Source: an uncultured Collinsella sp. (lineage in GTDB: Bacteria > Actinomycetota > Coriobacteriia > Coriobacteriales > Coriobacteriaceae). Taken from it: a DNA stretch of 64,000 nt. The stretch is from contig CAUEPS010000005.1 in assembly GCA_959019775.1 (NCBI GenBank), positions 1 through 64,000 of the forward strand. The letters are read 5' to 3'. The translations under genes and the position numbers were made by a program. Under the pieces are notes generated by a model. It saw only the letters and a list, made by a program, of their open reading frames with translations, made no database searches and had not been told where the DNA came from. Below, piece by piece: positions 35,087 to 43,745 of the stretch. Each line of letters begins with the position of its first letter. Positions within the stretch are counted from its first letter, which is position 1.

Positions 35087-37309
35087 CTACACGATTTGAT
35101 TCATGTGCGTCTCGTCGTCGAACTTGGCGGCGCCGGGCTCAACGTCCTGGGGAGCGGCGGCGTCCACCAGAGCCTGCTTGAGCTCGGTGTACTGACGCTC
35201 GACCTCGCCCTCTGCCCAGACCTGGTCGGCAATGGCGTCGACCTGGCAGGCGGAGAACTTGTCCTCGGGCGTATGCGAGACCGGGTCGACCTTGTGAATG
35301 GTCAGCTCGTTGCACTTGCCGATCCACCACTGGTAGGTCATATAGACCGTGCCCTTGTTGATACGGTCGCTCACGTCGGCGCGGCTGTATACCTGGCCGC
35401 GGCGGCTGTGGATCGAGACGATGTCGCCGTTCTTGATGCCGCGCGCCTGGGCGTCCGCGGGATTCATGCGGACAAAGCCGGGCTCGTCGGCGAGCAGCGC
35501 CAACGTCTTGCAGTTGCCGGTCATCGAGCGGCAGCTGTAGTGGCCGACCTCGCGGACGGTGCACAGGATGAGCGGGTACTCATCGTCGGGAAGCTCGGAG
35601 GGCGCCTCCCAGTCGTGCGCCATCAGGTTGGCGCGGCCGTCCTTGGTGGTGAACTTGCCACCAGCGAACATGTCGGGCGTACCGTGGTCGTTCACATCGG
35701 TGCTCTTGACCGGCCACTGGGCGTAACCGCCCTCGGGAGCCATCTTCTCGTAGGTCGCGCCCACAAAGTTGGGGCACAGGCTAATGCACTCGTTCCAGAT
35801 CTGCTCGGTGTTGTCGTAGTGCATGGGATAGCCCATGCGCGTGGACAGGTCCGCGAAGATCTCCCAGTCGTGGCGGCACTCGCCCTTGGGCGGAACGGCC
35901 GCGTCAAAGTGCTGGAAGCTACGGTCGGATGCGGTAAAGACACCCTCGTGCTCGCCCCAGGAGGTGGCAGGCAGGATGACGTCGGCGAGCATGGTCGTCT
36001 GCGTCATAAAGATGTCCTGGCAAATGAACAGATCCAGCTCGGAGAGCGTCTTGCGCATGCCGGCCGAATCGGGCTCGGTCTGCACCGGGTCCTCGCCGTA
36101 GTTGTAGAAGCAGTGCACCTTGCCCTCGTCGACCAGGTGGCCCAGGTCGGTGAGCTTGTAGCCCTCCTCGAGCGGGAGCTTTTCCTCGGGCACGCCCCAA
36201 GCCTTGGCAAACTTGGCACGTACAGCCGGGTCGGTGACCTTCTGGTAGCCAGGGTACAGGTTGGGCAGCATGCCCATATCGCAGGAGCCCTGGACGTTGT
36301 TCTGACCGCGCACGGGCGCGAGGCCGGAATTGGGTTTGCCGATCTGGCCGGCGACGCAGGCGATGGAGGCGATGGTGTGCACCGTCTTCAGGTTCTGCTT
36401 CTGCTGGCATACGCCCATGCCCCAGCCAATAATGGCAGAAGGCTTCGCCGTGGCGTACATCTCGGCAGCTTGGTGGATCAACGCGGGCTCGACACCCGTG
36501 ATGTCCTGTACGGATTCGGGAGTGTAGTTCTTGATGGTCTCCCACCACTCGTCAAAACCGTTCGTGTGCTCGGCGACGAATTCCTTGTCGTAGAGGCCAT
36601 CGTTGACCAAGCAGTTGGCAAAGGCGTTGAGGAACGCAACGTTGCAACCGTTCTTGATCGGAAGGTAGAGATCGGCGATACGCGCGGTTTCGATATGGCG
36701 CGGATCGGCGACGATGATCTTGCAACCCTTTTCTTTGGCTCGCACGATACGCCTTGCGACGATGGGGTGCGAATCGGCAGGGTTATAGCCGAAGAGGAAA
36801 ATGCAGCCCGCATCCTCCATACCGGGGATGGAGCATGACATGCAACCTGAACCAACCGTGTCCATCAGACCGAGGACAGTAGGGCCGTGTCAAGTACGGG
36901 CGCAGTTGTCCACGCTGTGGGTGCCGATGCACGCACGCGTAAACTTCTGCATGACGTAGTTCGCCTCATTGCCGCCGCCTCGCGAAGAGCCGGTGGTCAT
37001 GACAGCGTTAGGACCATATTCGTCAATTATGGCCTGCATCTTAGATGCGGTGAAATCCAGTGCCTCGTCCCAGCTTACGCGCTCAAGATCCGCGCCCTTA
37101 GTGCGGCGGATCATCGGGTGCAGTACGCGAGGAGTCAAGATCTTGGTGTCGTTGATGAAGTCGTAGCCGCTCATGCCCTTAAGGCACAGCTCGCCCTGAT
37201 TGGTGATGCCGTTGAGCGGTTCGGTACCCACGACCTGGCCGTTTTGGACCAAGAGGTTAAACTGGCAACCGGCACCGCAGTACGGGCAGATCACTTTATG
37301 CTTCTCCAT
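35087..37309 (-). CDS. fdhF: Formate dehydrogenase H, selenocysteine-containing
   Basis: Oxidises formate to CO2 and passes electrons to HydN/HyfA. The in-frame TGA at 36890-36892 is codon 140, exactly the Sec140 position of E. coli FdhF, with the same context (ART-Sec-HGP), so the full product is 740 aa and not two fragments. The [4Fe-4S] ligands Cys8, 11, 15 and 42 and Lys44 also keep the E. coli numbering. The Mo-bis-MGD domains follow, ending with the C-terminal cofactor cap. ATG 37309 has AAGGAGGGTG upstream. Gene order hydN-fdhF-hyfA supports the role. An annotation pipeline would probably split it. Confidence 0.97.
36854..36892 (-). promoter_or_regulatory. UGA and bacterial SECIS hairpin of fdhF
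   Basis: Behind the TGA (36890-36892) the mRNA can form TGTCC/GGACA (36874-36878, 36859-36863) with a loop containing GGTCT. The first G of GGT is 19 nt after the UGA, the same distance as in E. coli fdhF, where the GGU motif binds SelB. Confidence 0.8.
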
Positions 37310-37332
37310 GACACCCTCCTTCCTTTCTCTGC

Positions 37333-37348
37333 TACCGATTAATCGGTA
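37333..37348. promoter_or_regulatory. 16-bp perfect palindrome between hydN and fdhF
   Basis: TACCGATTAATCGGTA, 24 nt upstream of the fdhF start codon. A TTGTCA hexamer lies just upstream on the minus strand. It looks like a dimeric regulator's operator or part of an internal promoter; no regulator gene is nearby. Confidence 0.5.
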
Positions 37349-37383
37349 CGTATTTGACAATCGTTGGGCCTGTCGCCCGACGC

Positions 37384-37902
37384 TTACGCCTCGTTTTCGA
37401 TGGTGGCGCGGGCACGCTCGGCAGTCAGTTCTGCCAGGCGCTCCTCGTCTACCAGGGTGAGGCCCTTGGTCGGGCACGCCTCGGCACACGCCGGACCGCC
37501 GGGACGGTCCACGCACAGGTCGCACTTGAGCACGAAGCTCTTTGTCTGCGAACCCACGCGCACGTCGCCCATCAAGACGGGGACCTGCGTGGTCGCCACG
37601 CTCACGGCGCCAAAGGGGCAGGCCATGACGCAGCTCTTGCAGCCGATGCAGTTGTCCTCGTTGACGCCGATACGATGGTTCTTTGGATCAAAGAACAAGG
37701 CGCCCGTGGGGCAGGCCTTGGCGCATGGGGCATCCTCGCAGTGATGGCAAGCCACCGGTGCGGAGATCTCGTAGGTGCGCGTCACGCGCAGGCGCGGCGC
37801 GGCAATGTTGCCGGGGATGTCGTGTGCCTCGATACACGCCGCCATGCAGGTTTGACACCCAATGCAGCGCGAGGAATCGGCTACGACTCGTTTATTGCCC
37901 AT
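37384..37902 (-). CDS. hydN: HydN-like four-cluster ferredoxin, electron carrier for formate dehydrogenase
   Basis: First gene of the hydrogenlyase operon. The 172-aa protein (E. coli HydN is 175) has CIGCQTCMAAC, CHHCEDAPCAKACP, CIGCKSCVMACP and CDLCVDRPGGPACAEACP, enough for four [4Fe-4S] clusters. It resembles HyfA but has no C-terminal insert. ATG 37902 has GGAGGGAG 9 nt upstream; in-frame starts further upstream run through the structured leader. It is followed by fdhF after 74 bp. Confidence 0.92.
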   Translation of the reverse strand: MGNKRVVADSSRCIGCQTCMAACIEAHDIPGNIAAPRLRVTRTYEISAPVACHHCEDAPCAKACPTGALFFDPKNHRIGVNEDNCIGCKSCVMACPFGAVSVATTQVPVLMGDVRVGSQTKSFVLKCDLCVDRPGGPACAEACPTKGLTLVDEERLAELTAERARATIENEA

Positions 37903-38330
37903 GTTGTTCACTCCCTCCTGAATCCCATGCCGGAGAGACCCTGTCGACGTTGCCCCGGACCGCCCGTGGTCCGGCATCGACGTATCGAGCACATGCGGCG
38001 AAACAGGCACTTCGATAGAATTCCTCCAACGATATACAGGTTAAATATACGCAGTTGCAGGTGGCAAACTTGAGGATAGGCCCTGCAATACGGGTGTATT
38101 GCAGGGGTTTTGGCAGGTTGGAATTATTCTCTAGAAGCTATAAAGGTGAGTGTATTACATGCGTACGCCCAAGAAAGATTTCACGCTCATTTCTAAAGGA
38201 TGTAGTACGTTTGTAATATCGTTTACACTCAATTACTCTAGTGCAATAAAGTAGTGGTTGTAAGATTGGCTATTATTAGCCGATGTTGTATTTGTTATTC
38301 AAATTGCACGCTCATTAAGGGAGGCCAGTG
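37903..38330. promoter_or_regulatory. Divergent control region between hydN and the toxin-antitoxin pair
   Basis: 428 bp without a gene. The hydN side has a leader (37927-37977) in which the segment at 37968-37977 can pair with either 37955-37961 (CCGGACC/GGTCCGG) or 37927-37934 (ATGCCGGA/TCCGGCAT), the second ending 7 nt before the ribosome site. Further out is a perfect 11-bp inverted repeat CCCTGCAATAC-GGGT-GTATTGCAGGG (38081-38106). From 38110 to 38330 the DNA is clearly richer in A and T than its surroundings. I found no sigma-54 type -24/-12 site. Confidence 0.6.
38268..38281. promoter_or_regulatory. Small inverted repeat, possible antitoxin operator
   Basis: GGCTA-TTAT-TAGCC about 50 nt upstream of the antitoxin start, within AT-rich sequence. 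RelB-type antitoxins often bind such repeats to control their own gene. Confidence 0.4.
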
Positions 38331-38654
38331 ATGTCATCGACTCAAAAACGAGCCATCCTGCAGGTGCGCATTCGCGAGGAAGACAAGCAGCATGCCGAGC
38401 GTCTCTACGACGCTATGGGCACATCGCTCGCCGAGGCTGTCCGTCTATTTGTCGCGCAGAGTATTTTGATGCGCAAGCTCCCCTTTCAGCCGGTCGCCGT
38501 GCGCTCAAAGGACGGCACCGCCGCCTATGGATCGCTCAAAGCATATGGGGACCCCAATCGCCGCTCCGAGGAGCGCAATGCCTGGATTGAATACCTAGCC
38601 ACAGAAAGCGACGAGTCGGTTTTGGGTCCCGAGGAAGTAGATATCCATGAGTAG
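38331..38654 (+). CDS. RelB/DinJ-family antitoxin
   Basis: 107-aa protein whose N-terminal half has ribbon-helix-helix character (QVRIREEDKQHAERLYDAMG then LAEAVRLFVAQSILMRKLPF), typical of RelB/DinJ antitoxins; the C-terminal half would bind the toxin. ATG 38331 has AGGGAGG 6 nt upstream (an adjacent GTG at 38328 is also in frame). Its stop codon overlaps the next gene's start by 8 nt, which is the normal antitoxin-toxin arrangement. Confidence 0.82.
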   Translation: MSSTQKRAILQVRIREEDKQHAERLYDAMGTSLAEAVRLFVAQSILMRKLPFQPVAVRSKDGTAAYGSLKAYGDPNRRSEERNAWIEYLATESDESVLGPEEVDIHE

Positions 38655-39147
38655 CACCATCATCGACGAGACCGTCATCCTACGCTACCTGCTTAACGAC
38701 GACGTCTTGTCACCGCGCGCCGCCAAGGTCATCGCCACGCGCACCGCTCGCGTCTACCCCGAGATCATCACGCGCGTCGCCGTTACGCTGCGTGACGTCT
38801 ACAAAGTCCCGCGTGTGGAGATTGCGTCGGCCATGACCAAGCTGCTCGATGACGTCATGGTCGACGAGCCCACTGTCATCGCCCTTGCCATCAAGCTCTT
38901 CGGCAAGACCCATATGGACTTTACCGACTGCCTTCTCGCAGCCCGAACCGCCATCTACAACGATGATGTCGTGAGCTTTGGCAAGCCTATCATCCAAGGC
39001 ATGATCGATTACCGCCGTAAACGCCAAACCGCTGCCGACGCTCGCGATGGCCGCGCAACCCACGGAGCCCATAGCCGAAGCACCGACGCCCGCAGTCACA
39101 GCACCGACGCCACCATCGACAAGCTCCGCCACCAACCCCGCCACTAA
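38647..39147 (+). CDS. PIN-domain toxin (VapC-like ribonuclease)
   Basis: 166-aa protein. Residues 1-120 look like a PIN domain: the first acidic position in IIDETVILRYLL near residue 7 and the DFTDCLLAA motif near 98 (family form DFADALLAA). The last 45 residues are a low-complexity tail rich in Ser, Thr, His, Arg and Asp that is not part of the fold. PIN toxins usually pair with AbrB, Phd or RHH-type VapB; here the partner is of RelB/DinJ type. Confidence 0.75.
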   Translation: MSSTIIDETVILRYLLNDDVLSPRAAKVIATRTARVYPEIITRVAVTLRDVYKVPRVEIASAMTKLLDDVMVDEPTVIALAIKLFGKTHMDFTDCLLAARTAIYNDDVVSFGKPIIQGMIDYRRKRQTAADARDGRATHGAHSRSTDARSHSTDATIDKLRHQPRH

Positions 39148-39192
39148 CCGACAGGCAACGGCATCGCCCGCCCCTCAGCCCCATCCCCTCCT

Positions 39193-39261
39193 AAGTTGCG
39201 GTGAAATAGTTCCTGGATTTAGGCTTATTCGAGCTTTTCAGGAACTATTTCACCGCAACTT
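39193..39261. repeat. Long palindromic repeat, family A copy 4
   Basis: Arms AAGTTGCGGTGAAATAGTTC and complement (39193 onward and ending 39261), inner core TTCCTG/CAGGAA. It lies 45 nt behind the PIN toxin gene. The remaining 170 nt up to the next gene hold nothing I recognise. Confidence 0.9.
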
Positions 39262-39432
39262 TCTGTAAGGGTGGTTTTAGTGCCGCCGAGGGGCACTAAT
39301 CAACCGTTTGCCGATATGTTTGGCTCTGACTCATGGCTCTGACCTGCCCCGTCAAGCTTTTGGTCAGTTCATGGCAAGGTCTGGCGGACCAAATATGGGA
39401 TAGCGTAGTGTCATTCACTCCCCCTCGAGACC

Positions 39433-40440
39433 ATGGGGTCGAAAATGAGTCATGATAAACGCTGTTCCAAACCGCAAATAGAGCTGTTCTTCCAGTTATT
39501 CGAGGCTCATCATGGCGGACACCTGTTTGTAGCTACCAAAAAATGGGATGAACGCCGTGCCTACGCGCTCATGCAAAAAGAGATGATTATTCGACTCTAC
39601 AACCATGTCTACGCTGACCCCGCGTATTGGAATGACCTCGGCGTCGAAGATCGCATCTTTCAATTGGCATCCGCTATTGCGGTCGTTGAACCGGATGCCG
39701 TGTTTTGTGGAGCAACGGCGGCTCTGCTCTATGGCATCGGTTCTGCATATTCGCTTCTCGACAAGGTGCAAGTGCTGCTGCCGCGTTCCACCAGACGCGA
39801 TATGTACGAATTCGTTGAATACCGACGCTGGCGGCCGGGCGACGTATGGCAGCTCGGCCCGTTTACGTTAACGGATCCATATCGCACGGTGGTCGACATC
39901 GCTCGAACGAGCGCTTTTCAATATGCACTAGGCTATGTCGACGGGTTGGCTCGTGAGTACGGTGTCGAGCGTGAAGAATTGCGTGCATATGCACAAGCGA
40001 ACTGCCGCGGACTGCACGGCATTGCGCGCGCATTTGACGTTTTTGAACACATGGATGGCAGATCGGATAACGGCGGAGAATCCGAAGCACGGGCGGCAAT
40101 GATTCTGGCGGGAGTTGCCGCTCCCGAACTTCAGGTTGAAATCACTCGACCGGGAAACGCCGGCTATTATTTGGCAGATTACGGCTGGCAGATGCCAAAC
40201 GGCTCTTGGATGCTGGCTGAGCTGCATGGACTAGGCAAGTTTGAGGACGATGCCCAAAATGATCCGGAACATACTGCGGCAAAAACCTATCGAGCTGCCC
40301 TCATGCGCGATGCGAACCTGCGTGCCATGGGCCGCAACGTCATCCATTTCAAGCTCTCAGACACCTACGATGTCAAAGCGTTCGGCTCAATGATGCGCGA
40401 CTACGGTATACCAACCACAAAACCCTACGTAGACTCCTGA
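39433..40440 (+). CDS. Unknown protein with a possible nuclease-like C-terminal domain
   Basis: 335-aa protein I do not recognise. The N-terminal third is helical and could be a DNA-binding or AbiEi-like antitoxin region. The C-terminal third (about 215-330) has GESEARAAMILAGV, then LADYGWQMPNG and LAELHGLGKFED, an order of acidic positions that recalls PD-(D/E)xK or Vsr/DUF559-type folds, but the match is weak. Codon use looks less GC-biased than the neighbours and it lies in a patch with a toxin-antitoxin pair and tRNA genes, which suggests acquisition. ATG 39433 or 39445 could be the start. Confidence 0.65.
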   Translation: MGSKMSHDKRCSKPQIELFFQLFEAHHGGHLFVATKKWDERRAYALMQKEMIIRLYNHVYADPAYWNDLGVEDRIFQLASAIAVVEPDAVFCGATAALLYGIGSAYSLLDKVQVLLPRSTRRDMYEFVEYRRWRPGDVWQLGPFTLTDPYRTVVDIARTSAFQYALGYVDGLAREYGVEREELRAYAQANCRGLHGIARAFDVFEHMDGRSDNGGESEARAAMILAGVAAPELQVEITRPGNAGYYLADYGWQMPNGSWMLAELHGLGKFEDDAQNDPEHTAAKTYRAALMRDANLRAMGRNVIHFKLSDTYDVKAFGSMMRDYGIPTTKPYVDS

Positions 40441-40501
40441 CCGGCTGCCCTCATCTTCTCGGCAACAGAACCCATCATCGACCCAACCCGCTCGGCCTCA
40501 A

Positions 40502-40572
40502 TAAGTTGCGGTGAAATAGTTCCTGGATAACAGCTTTTGCGGCTAATCCAGGAACTATTTCACCGCAACTTA
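40502..40572. repeat. Long palindromic repeat, family A copy 5
   Basis: Arms TAAGTTGCGGTGAAATAGTT and complement (40502 onward, ending 40572), inner GGAT/ATCC continues the stem to a short loop. It lies between the unknown gene and tRNA-Gly. Confidence 0.9.
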
Positions 40573-40652
40573 GGTGGGGATGTGGGGTCCCCGGCATGTA
40601 TATGAAAACGGCTCTGATTCCCAAAAGGAACCAGAGCCATTCATCTATCTTA

Positions 40653-40726
40653 TGGAGCGGGCGACGGGAATCGAACCCGCGTCATCAGCTTGGAAGGCTG
40701 GGGTTCTACCATTGAACTACGCCCGC
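40653..40726 (-). tRNA. tRNA-Gly (anticodon UCC)
   Basis: Acceptor GCGGGCG/CGCCCGC, anticodon loop CTTCCAA (UCC), T arm with GTTCGATTC, encoded CCA at 40653-40655. Confidence 0.96.
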
Positions 40727-40732
40727 AAGATA

Positions 40733-40809
40733 TGGTCGGGACGACAGGATTTGAACCTGCGACATCCTGCTCCCAAAGCAGGCGCGCTACCAAACTGCGC
40801 CACGTCCCG
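40733..40809 (-). tRNA. tRNA-Pro (anticodon UGG)
   Basis: Acceptor CGGGACG/CGTCCCG, anticodon loop TTTGGGA (UGG), T arm with GTTCAAATC, encoded CCA at 40733-40735. It lies 6 nt upstream of tRNA-Gly, so both are probably cut from one transcript. Confidence 0.96.
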
Positions 40810-40900
40810 AAGGTGTTGAGCAGCTAAGGCATAAACCTTGCGTGTCCCAAAGCGAAGGAAATTATAGGGGAGACTTCCCGCCTGTGCAAGCGACGATACC

Positions 40901-42259
40901 CTAGCTCCTCGAATGTGTGACAAACTGGCTATGAACCAGACCGATCACAAACGCCGCCACAGCAACCGGTGCCCACGCAGCACCGATATCTGCCAGCGGC
41001 AACGCATCGAACGGCAGCCACGCACCAGTAAAGAACGCGTCGCGGACCGAGGTGATCACGCTCTGCACCGCGACCACGCCGCCGACCCAAACCCAAACCT
41101 GCGAATGCGCGTCGCAAAAGCCGTGCATCAGGCCCATAAGCACCAGCACAATGGCAACGGGATACAGGGCATTGAGCATAGGCACCGAGAACATAAGGAT
41201 CACGTCGAGGCCCACGTTGGAGAGCACGCACGAAAACGCCGCGAACACAAAGGCAAGCATCGCAAAGGGGCGGCGCATGGCCTCCTCGGAAGCCTCCGCT
41301 CCCCCTTCAACCACATACGTCTCGCAGAAGTACCGCGAGCAGCAGCTAATAAGACCGATGCACACGTTCATGCAGGCGAGGAAAAAGATCGCAAAGACCA
41401 CGACCGTGCCGACAAGGCCAAAGTGCATGGAGGCAGAGCGGGCAAGGATGGCGGCGCCATTGGTGGCATCGGGCATAACCGTGCCGAGCTGCATGCCGGC
41501 AAGCGCCAGGCCACAGTAGATGATGGCCATGAGCACGCCGGCGATCACACCGGAGCGCGAGATCTCAAAGGCCACGCGCTTATCGTCGGTAACGCCCAGC
41601 TCATGGATGGTCTCGGCGATGATAATGCCAAAGGCGAGCGACGCGAGCAAGTCCATGGTCTGGTAGCCGGTCAAAAAGCCCTGCACGGCAGCACCGGCAT
41701 TGTAGGGAGCCTGCGGCGCGGCAGCGGGACCCAGCGGCGAGATCACGGCAGCGCCCACGACCAGCACGATGAGCGCGATGAGCGCGGGGCCCGTAATACG
41801 ACCGAGCACGCGTGTGATAACGCCCGGGCGCAGCGTGAGTGCAAACGCGACGACAAAGAAACCGACGGCAAACACCAGGCGAGCCGTGCCAAGCGAGACG
41901 CCCTGAGGCAGCAAGGGCACCAGCATCTCGAAGGCCGTGGAGCTCGTACGCGGAATGGCCAGGCACGGGCCGATAGCCAGATACACCGCCGCAACAAAGA
42001 ACTCACCGAACTTGGGGTGCACGCGGCCGGCAAGCTCGCGCGCCGTTCCAGCAAGCGCCACAGCGATAAAGCCCATGACGGGCAGGCCGATGGCGGCGAT
42101 GAGAAAGCCGAGCATGGCGACCGGCGTGGCAGAACCTGCCTGCAGCGCCAGCAGTGGCGGAATAATGAGGTTGCCGGCGCCAAAGAGCATCGAGAATAGG
42201 GCGATGCCGACGGTGACGACATGATCGGAGCGCAGACCGCGCGGGGCGGATGAGGCCAT
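40901..42259 (-). CDS. brnQ: Branched-chain amino acid transporter (LIVCS family)
   Basis: Inner-membrane symporter for Leu, Ile and Val. The 452-aa protein has about 12 membrane helices; N-terminal landmarks are FSMLFGAGNLIIPP near residue 22 and PRTSSTAFEM near 103, both typical of BrnQ. ATG 42259 has AAAGGTGTG upstream; a longer in-frame start lies in the leader. It stands alone, with tRNA genes downstream. Confidence 0.93.
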   Translation of the reverse strand: MASSAPRGLRSDHVVTVGIALFSMLFGAGNLIIPPLLALQAGSATPVAMLGFLIAAIGLPVMGFIAVALAGTARELAGRVHPKFGEFFVAAVYLAIGPCLAIPRTSSTAFEMLVPLLPQGVSLGTARLVFAVGFFVVAFALTLRPGVITRVLGRITGPALIALIVLVVGAAVISPLGPAAAPQAPYNAGAAVQGFLTGYQTMDLLASLAFGIIIAETIHELGVTDDKRVAFEISRSGVIAGVLMAIIYCGLALAGMQLGTVMPDATNGAAILARSASMHFGLVGTVVVFAIFFLACMNVCIGLISCCSRYFCETYVVEGGAEASEEAMRRPFAMLAFVFAAFSCVLSNVGLDVILMFSVPMLNALYPVAIVLVLMGLMHGFCDAHSQVWVWVGGVVAVQSVITSVRDAFFTGAWLPFDALPLADIGAAWAPVAVAAFVIGLVHSQFVTHSRS

Positions 42260-42338
42260 AGACACACCTTTCGAGTCGAAACAAAAAAATGGGACGGGCA
42301 AAAACACCCGTCCCGCAAGTATAAACGGTCTAGCAGCT

Positions 42339-43478
42339 TTAGCAGGCTAAATCGCGCAAAGCGTCAATCGCGGTGTCGACTTCCTCGTCCGTGTTGAAAT
42401 AGCCAAACGAGAAGCGAACGACACCTTGGCGCTCGGTCCCCAGCGCGCGGTGCATGAGCGGAGCGCAATGGGCACCGGGGCGCGTCGCAATCCCCCACCC
42501 TTGCATGAGTGCGTCCGAGATCTCGGCCGAATCGATATCGGCTACGTTGAGCGACACAATCGCAGAGCGCGTCGGCTGGTCAAAGGCACCGTAGAGTTTA
42601 ATCCCCGGAATCTTGCGCACACCGGCAAGGAAGCGATCAGCGAGCGCACGCTCGTGGGCAGCAATCTCCTCGACCCCGCCTTGTGCCTCAATAAAGTCGA
42701 GACCTGCGGAAAGTCCCGCGATGCCGTGACCGTTGAGCGTGCCCGCCTCAAGGCGCGTGGGCCACTCAAGCGGCTGCAGTGCATCGAAGCTGTGCACACC
42801 CGTGCCACCCATGGCCCACGGCGCCACGTCAATGCCCTCCGCAACGGCAAGGCCGCCGGTGCCTTGGGGTCCCATGAGCCCCTTGTGGCCGGTAAAGCAC
42901 ACGACGTCGAGCCCCATGTCCTGCATATCGATATGCGCCGTGCCGGCAGACTGCGAGGCATCGACAATCACGAGCGCGCCGGCCGCATGAGCCACAGCCG
43001 CCACACGTGCAACATCAACGGAGTTGCCGGTCACATTGGAGGCGTGCGTCACCACCACGGCACGCGTGCCAGGCGTCACCAGCCGCTCGAGCTCGTCGTA
43101 GTCGAGCGCGCCGTTCGCGTCGCAGCCCGCATGCTCAACGGTCACGCCCCGCTCTACCGCCAGGCGGTTGAGCGGACGCAGCACGGAGTTGTGCTCGAGC
43201 ACCGTTATGACCACACGGTCGCCGGGGCGCACCACGCCATTGATGACGGTGTTGAGCGCCGCGGTGGAGTTGGGCGTAAAACAAACATGGTCAGCACGCG
43301 GGCAGCCCAGCAAGCGCGCAAGCTTGGCGCGGCAGCCGTGGATGGTACGCGCCGCATCGAGGGCGCCCGACGTGGCGCCGCGCCCGGCATTGCCGAGCGA
43401 GCACATCGCCTGCGTCACGGCATCGATGACCGTCTGCGGCTTGTGCAAGGTCGTCGCCGCGTTATCCAGGTAGATCAT
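42339..43478 (-). CDS. Cysteine desulfurase / selenocysteine lyase-like aminotransferase class V
   Basis: PLP enzyme that would take S or Se from Cys or Sec. The 379-aa protein begins with the family signature MIYLDNAATT, has HNSVLRPL near residue 100, the PLP Asp in VIVDASQSAG near 175 and the PLP Lys in CFTGHKGLMGPQG near 200. As last gene of the selD-yedF-DUF3343 operon it matches the desulfurase-family protein found with selenium metabolism in many anaerobes. ATG 43478 has GGAGG and overlaps the upstream stop (ATGA). Confidence 0.88.
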   Translation of the reverse strand: MIYLDNAATTLHKPQTVIDAVTQAMCSLGNAGRGATSGALDAARTIHGCRAKLARLLGCPRADHVCFTPNSTAALNTVINGVVRPGDRVVITVLEHNSVLRPLNRLAVERGVTVEHAGCDANGALDYDELERLVTPGTRAVVVTHASNVTGNSVDVARVAAVAHAAGALVIVDASQSAGTAHIDMQDMGLDVVCFTGHKGLMGPQGTGGLAVAEGIDVAPWAMGGTGVHSFDALQPLEWPTRLEAGTLNGHGIAGLSAGLDFIEAQGGVEEIAAHERALADRFLAGVRKIPGIKLYGAFDQPTRSAIVSLNVADIDSAEISDALMQGWGIATRPGAHCAPLMHRALGTERQGVVRFSFGYFNTDEEVDTAIDALRDLAC

Positions 43479-43726
43479 CGCACGACCTCCCACATATCAA
43501 TCACGGTATAGCCCTCGGTGGGAACGCCCGCCGCGGCGAGTTCGCCGCGCAGCAGGTCCTCATCCGAAGGCTGTGCCTTCCACGCCAAACCACAGCCGGC
43601 AGCGACCTCCCCGGGCACGGGAATCGTTCGCCCAGGAAGGCCGCGCTCGATGCATAGGGTCTCGCACCCCATGGCGGCCGCCGTAGTGGGAAACGTGATG
43701 ACAAGCGCCGGGCGCTTCTCCCTCAT
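43475..43726 (-). CDS. DUF3343 putative Se/S carrier protein, short paralogue
   Basis: 83-aa protein consisting only of the DUF3343 domain: LVITFPTTAAAMGCETLC, then GRTIPVPGEVAAGCGLAWKA. The conserved Gly-Cys-Gly is present. It shares the operon with yedF and selD, which is the basis for a selenium-carrier role. ATG 43726 has TTGGAG upstream. Compare the longer Cys-rich paralogue at 15302. Confidence 0.85.
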   Translation of the reverse strand: MREKRPALVITFPTTAAAMGCETLCIERGLPGRTIPVPGEVAAGCGLAWKAQPSDEDLLRGELAAAGVPTEGYTVIDMWEVVR

Positions 43727-43745
43727 GGCAACTCCAACCAATACG

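Noticed and set aside
35087..37309. fdhF as a broken pseudogene or two genes split by a stop codon
   Set aside because: The single TGA is at Sec140 with the family context, a SECIS-like stem follows at the right distance, and selA, selB, selC and selD are all present.
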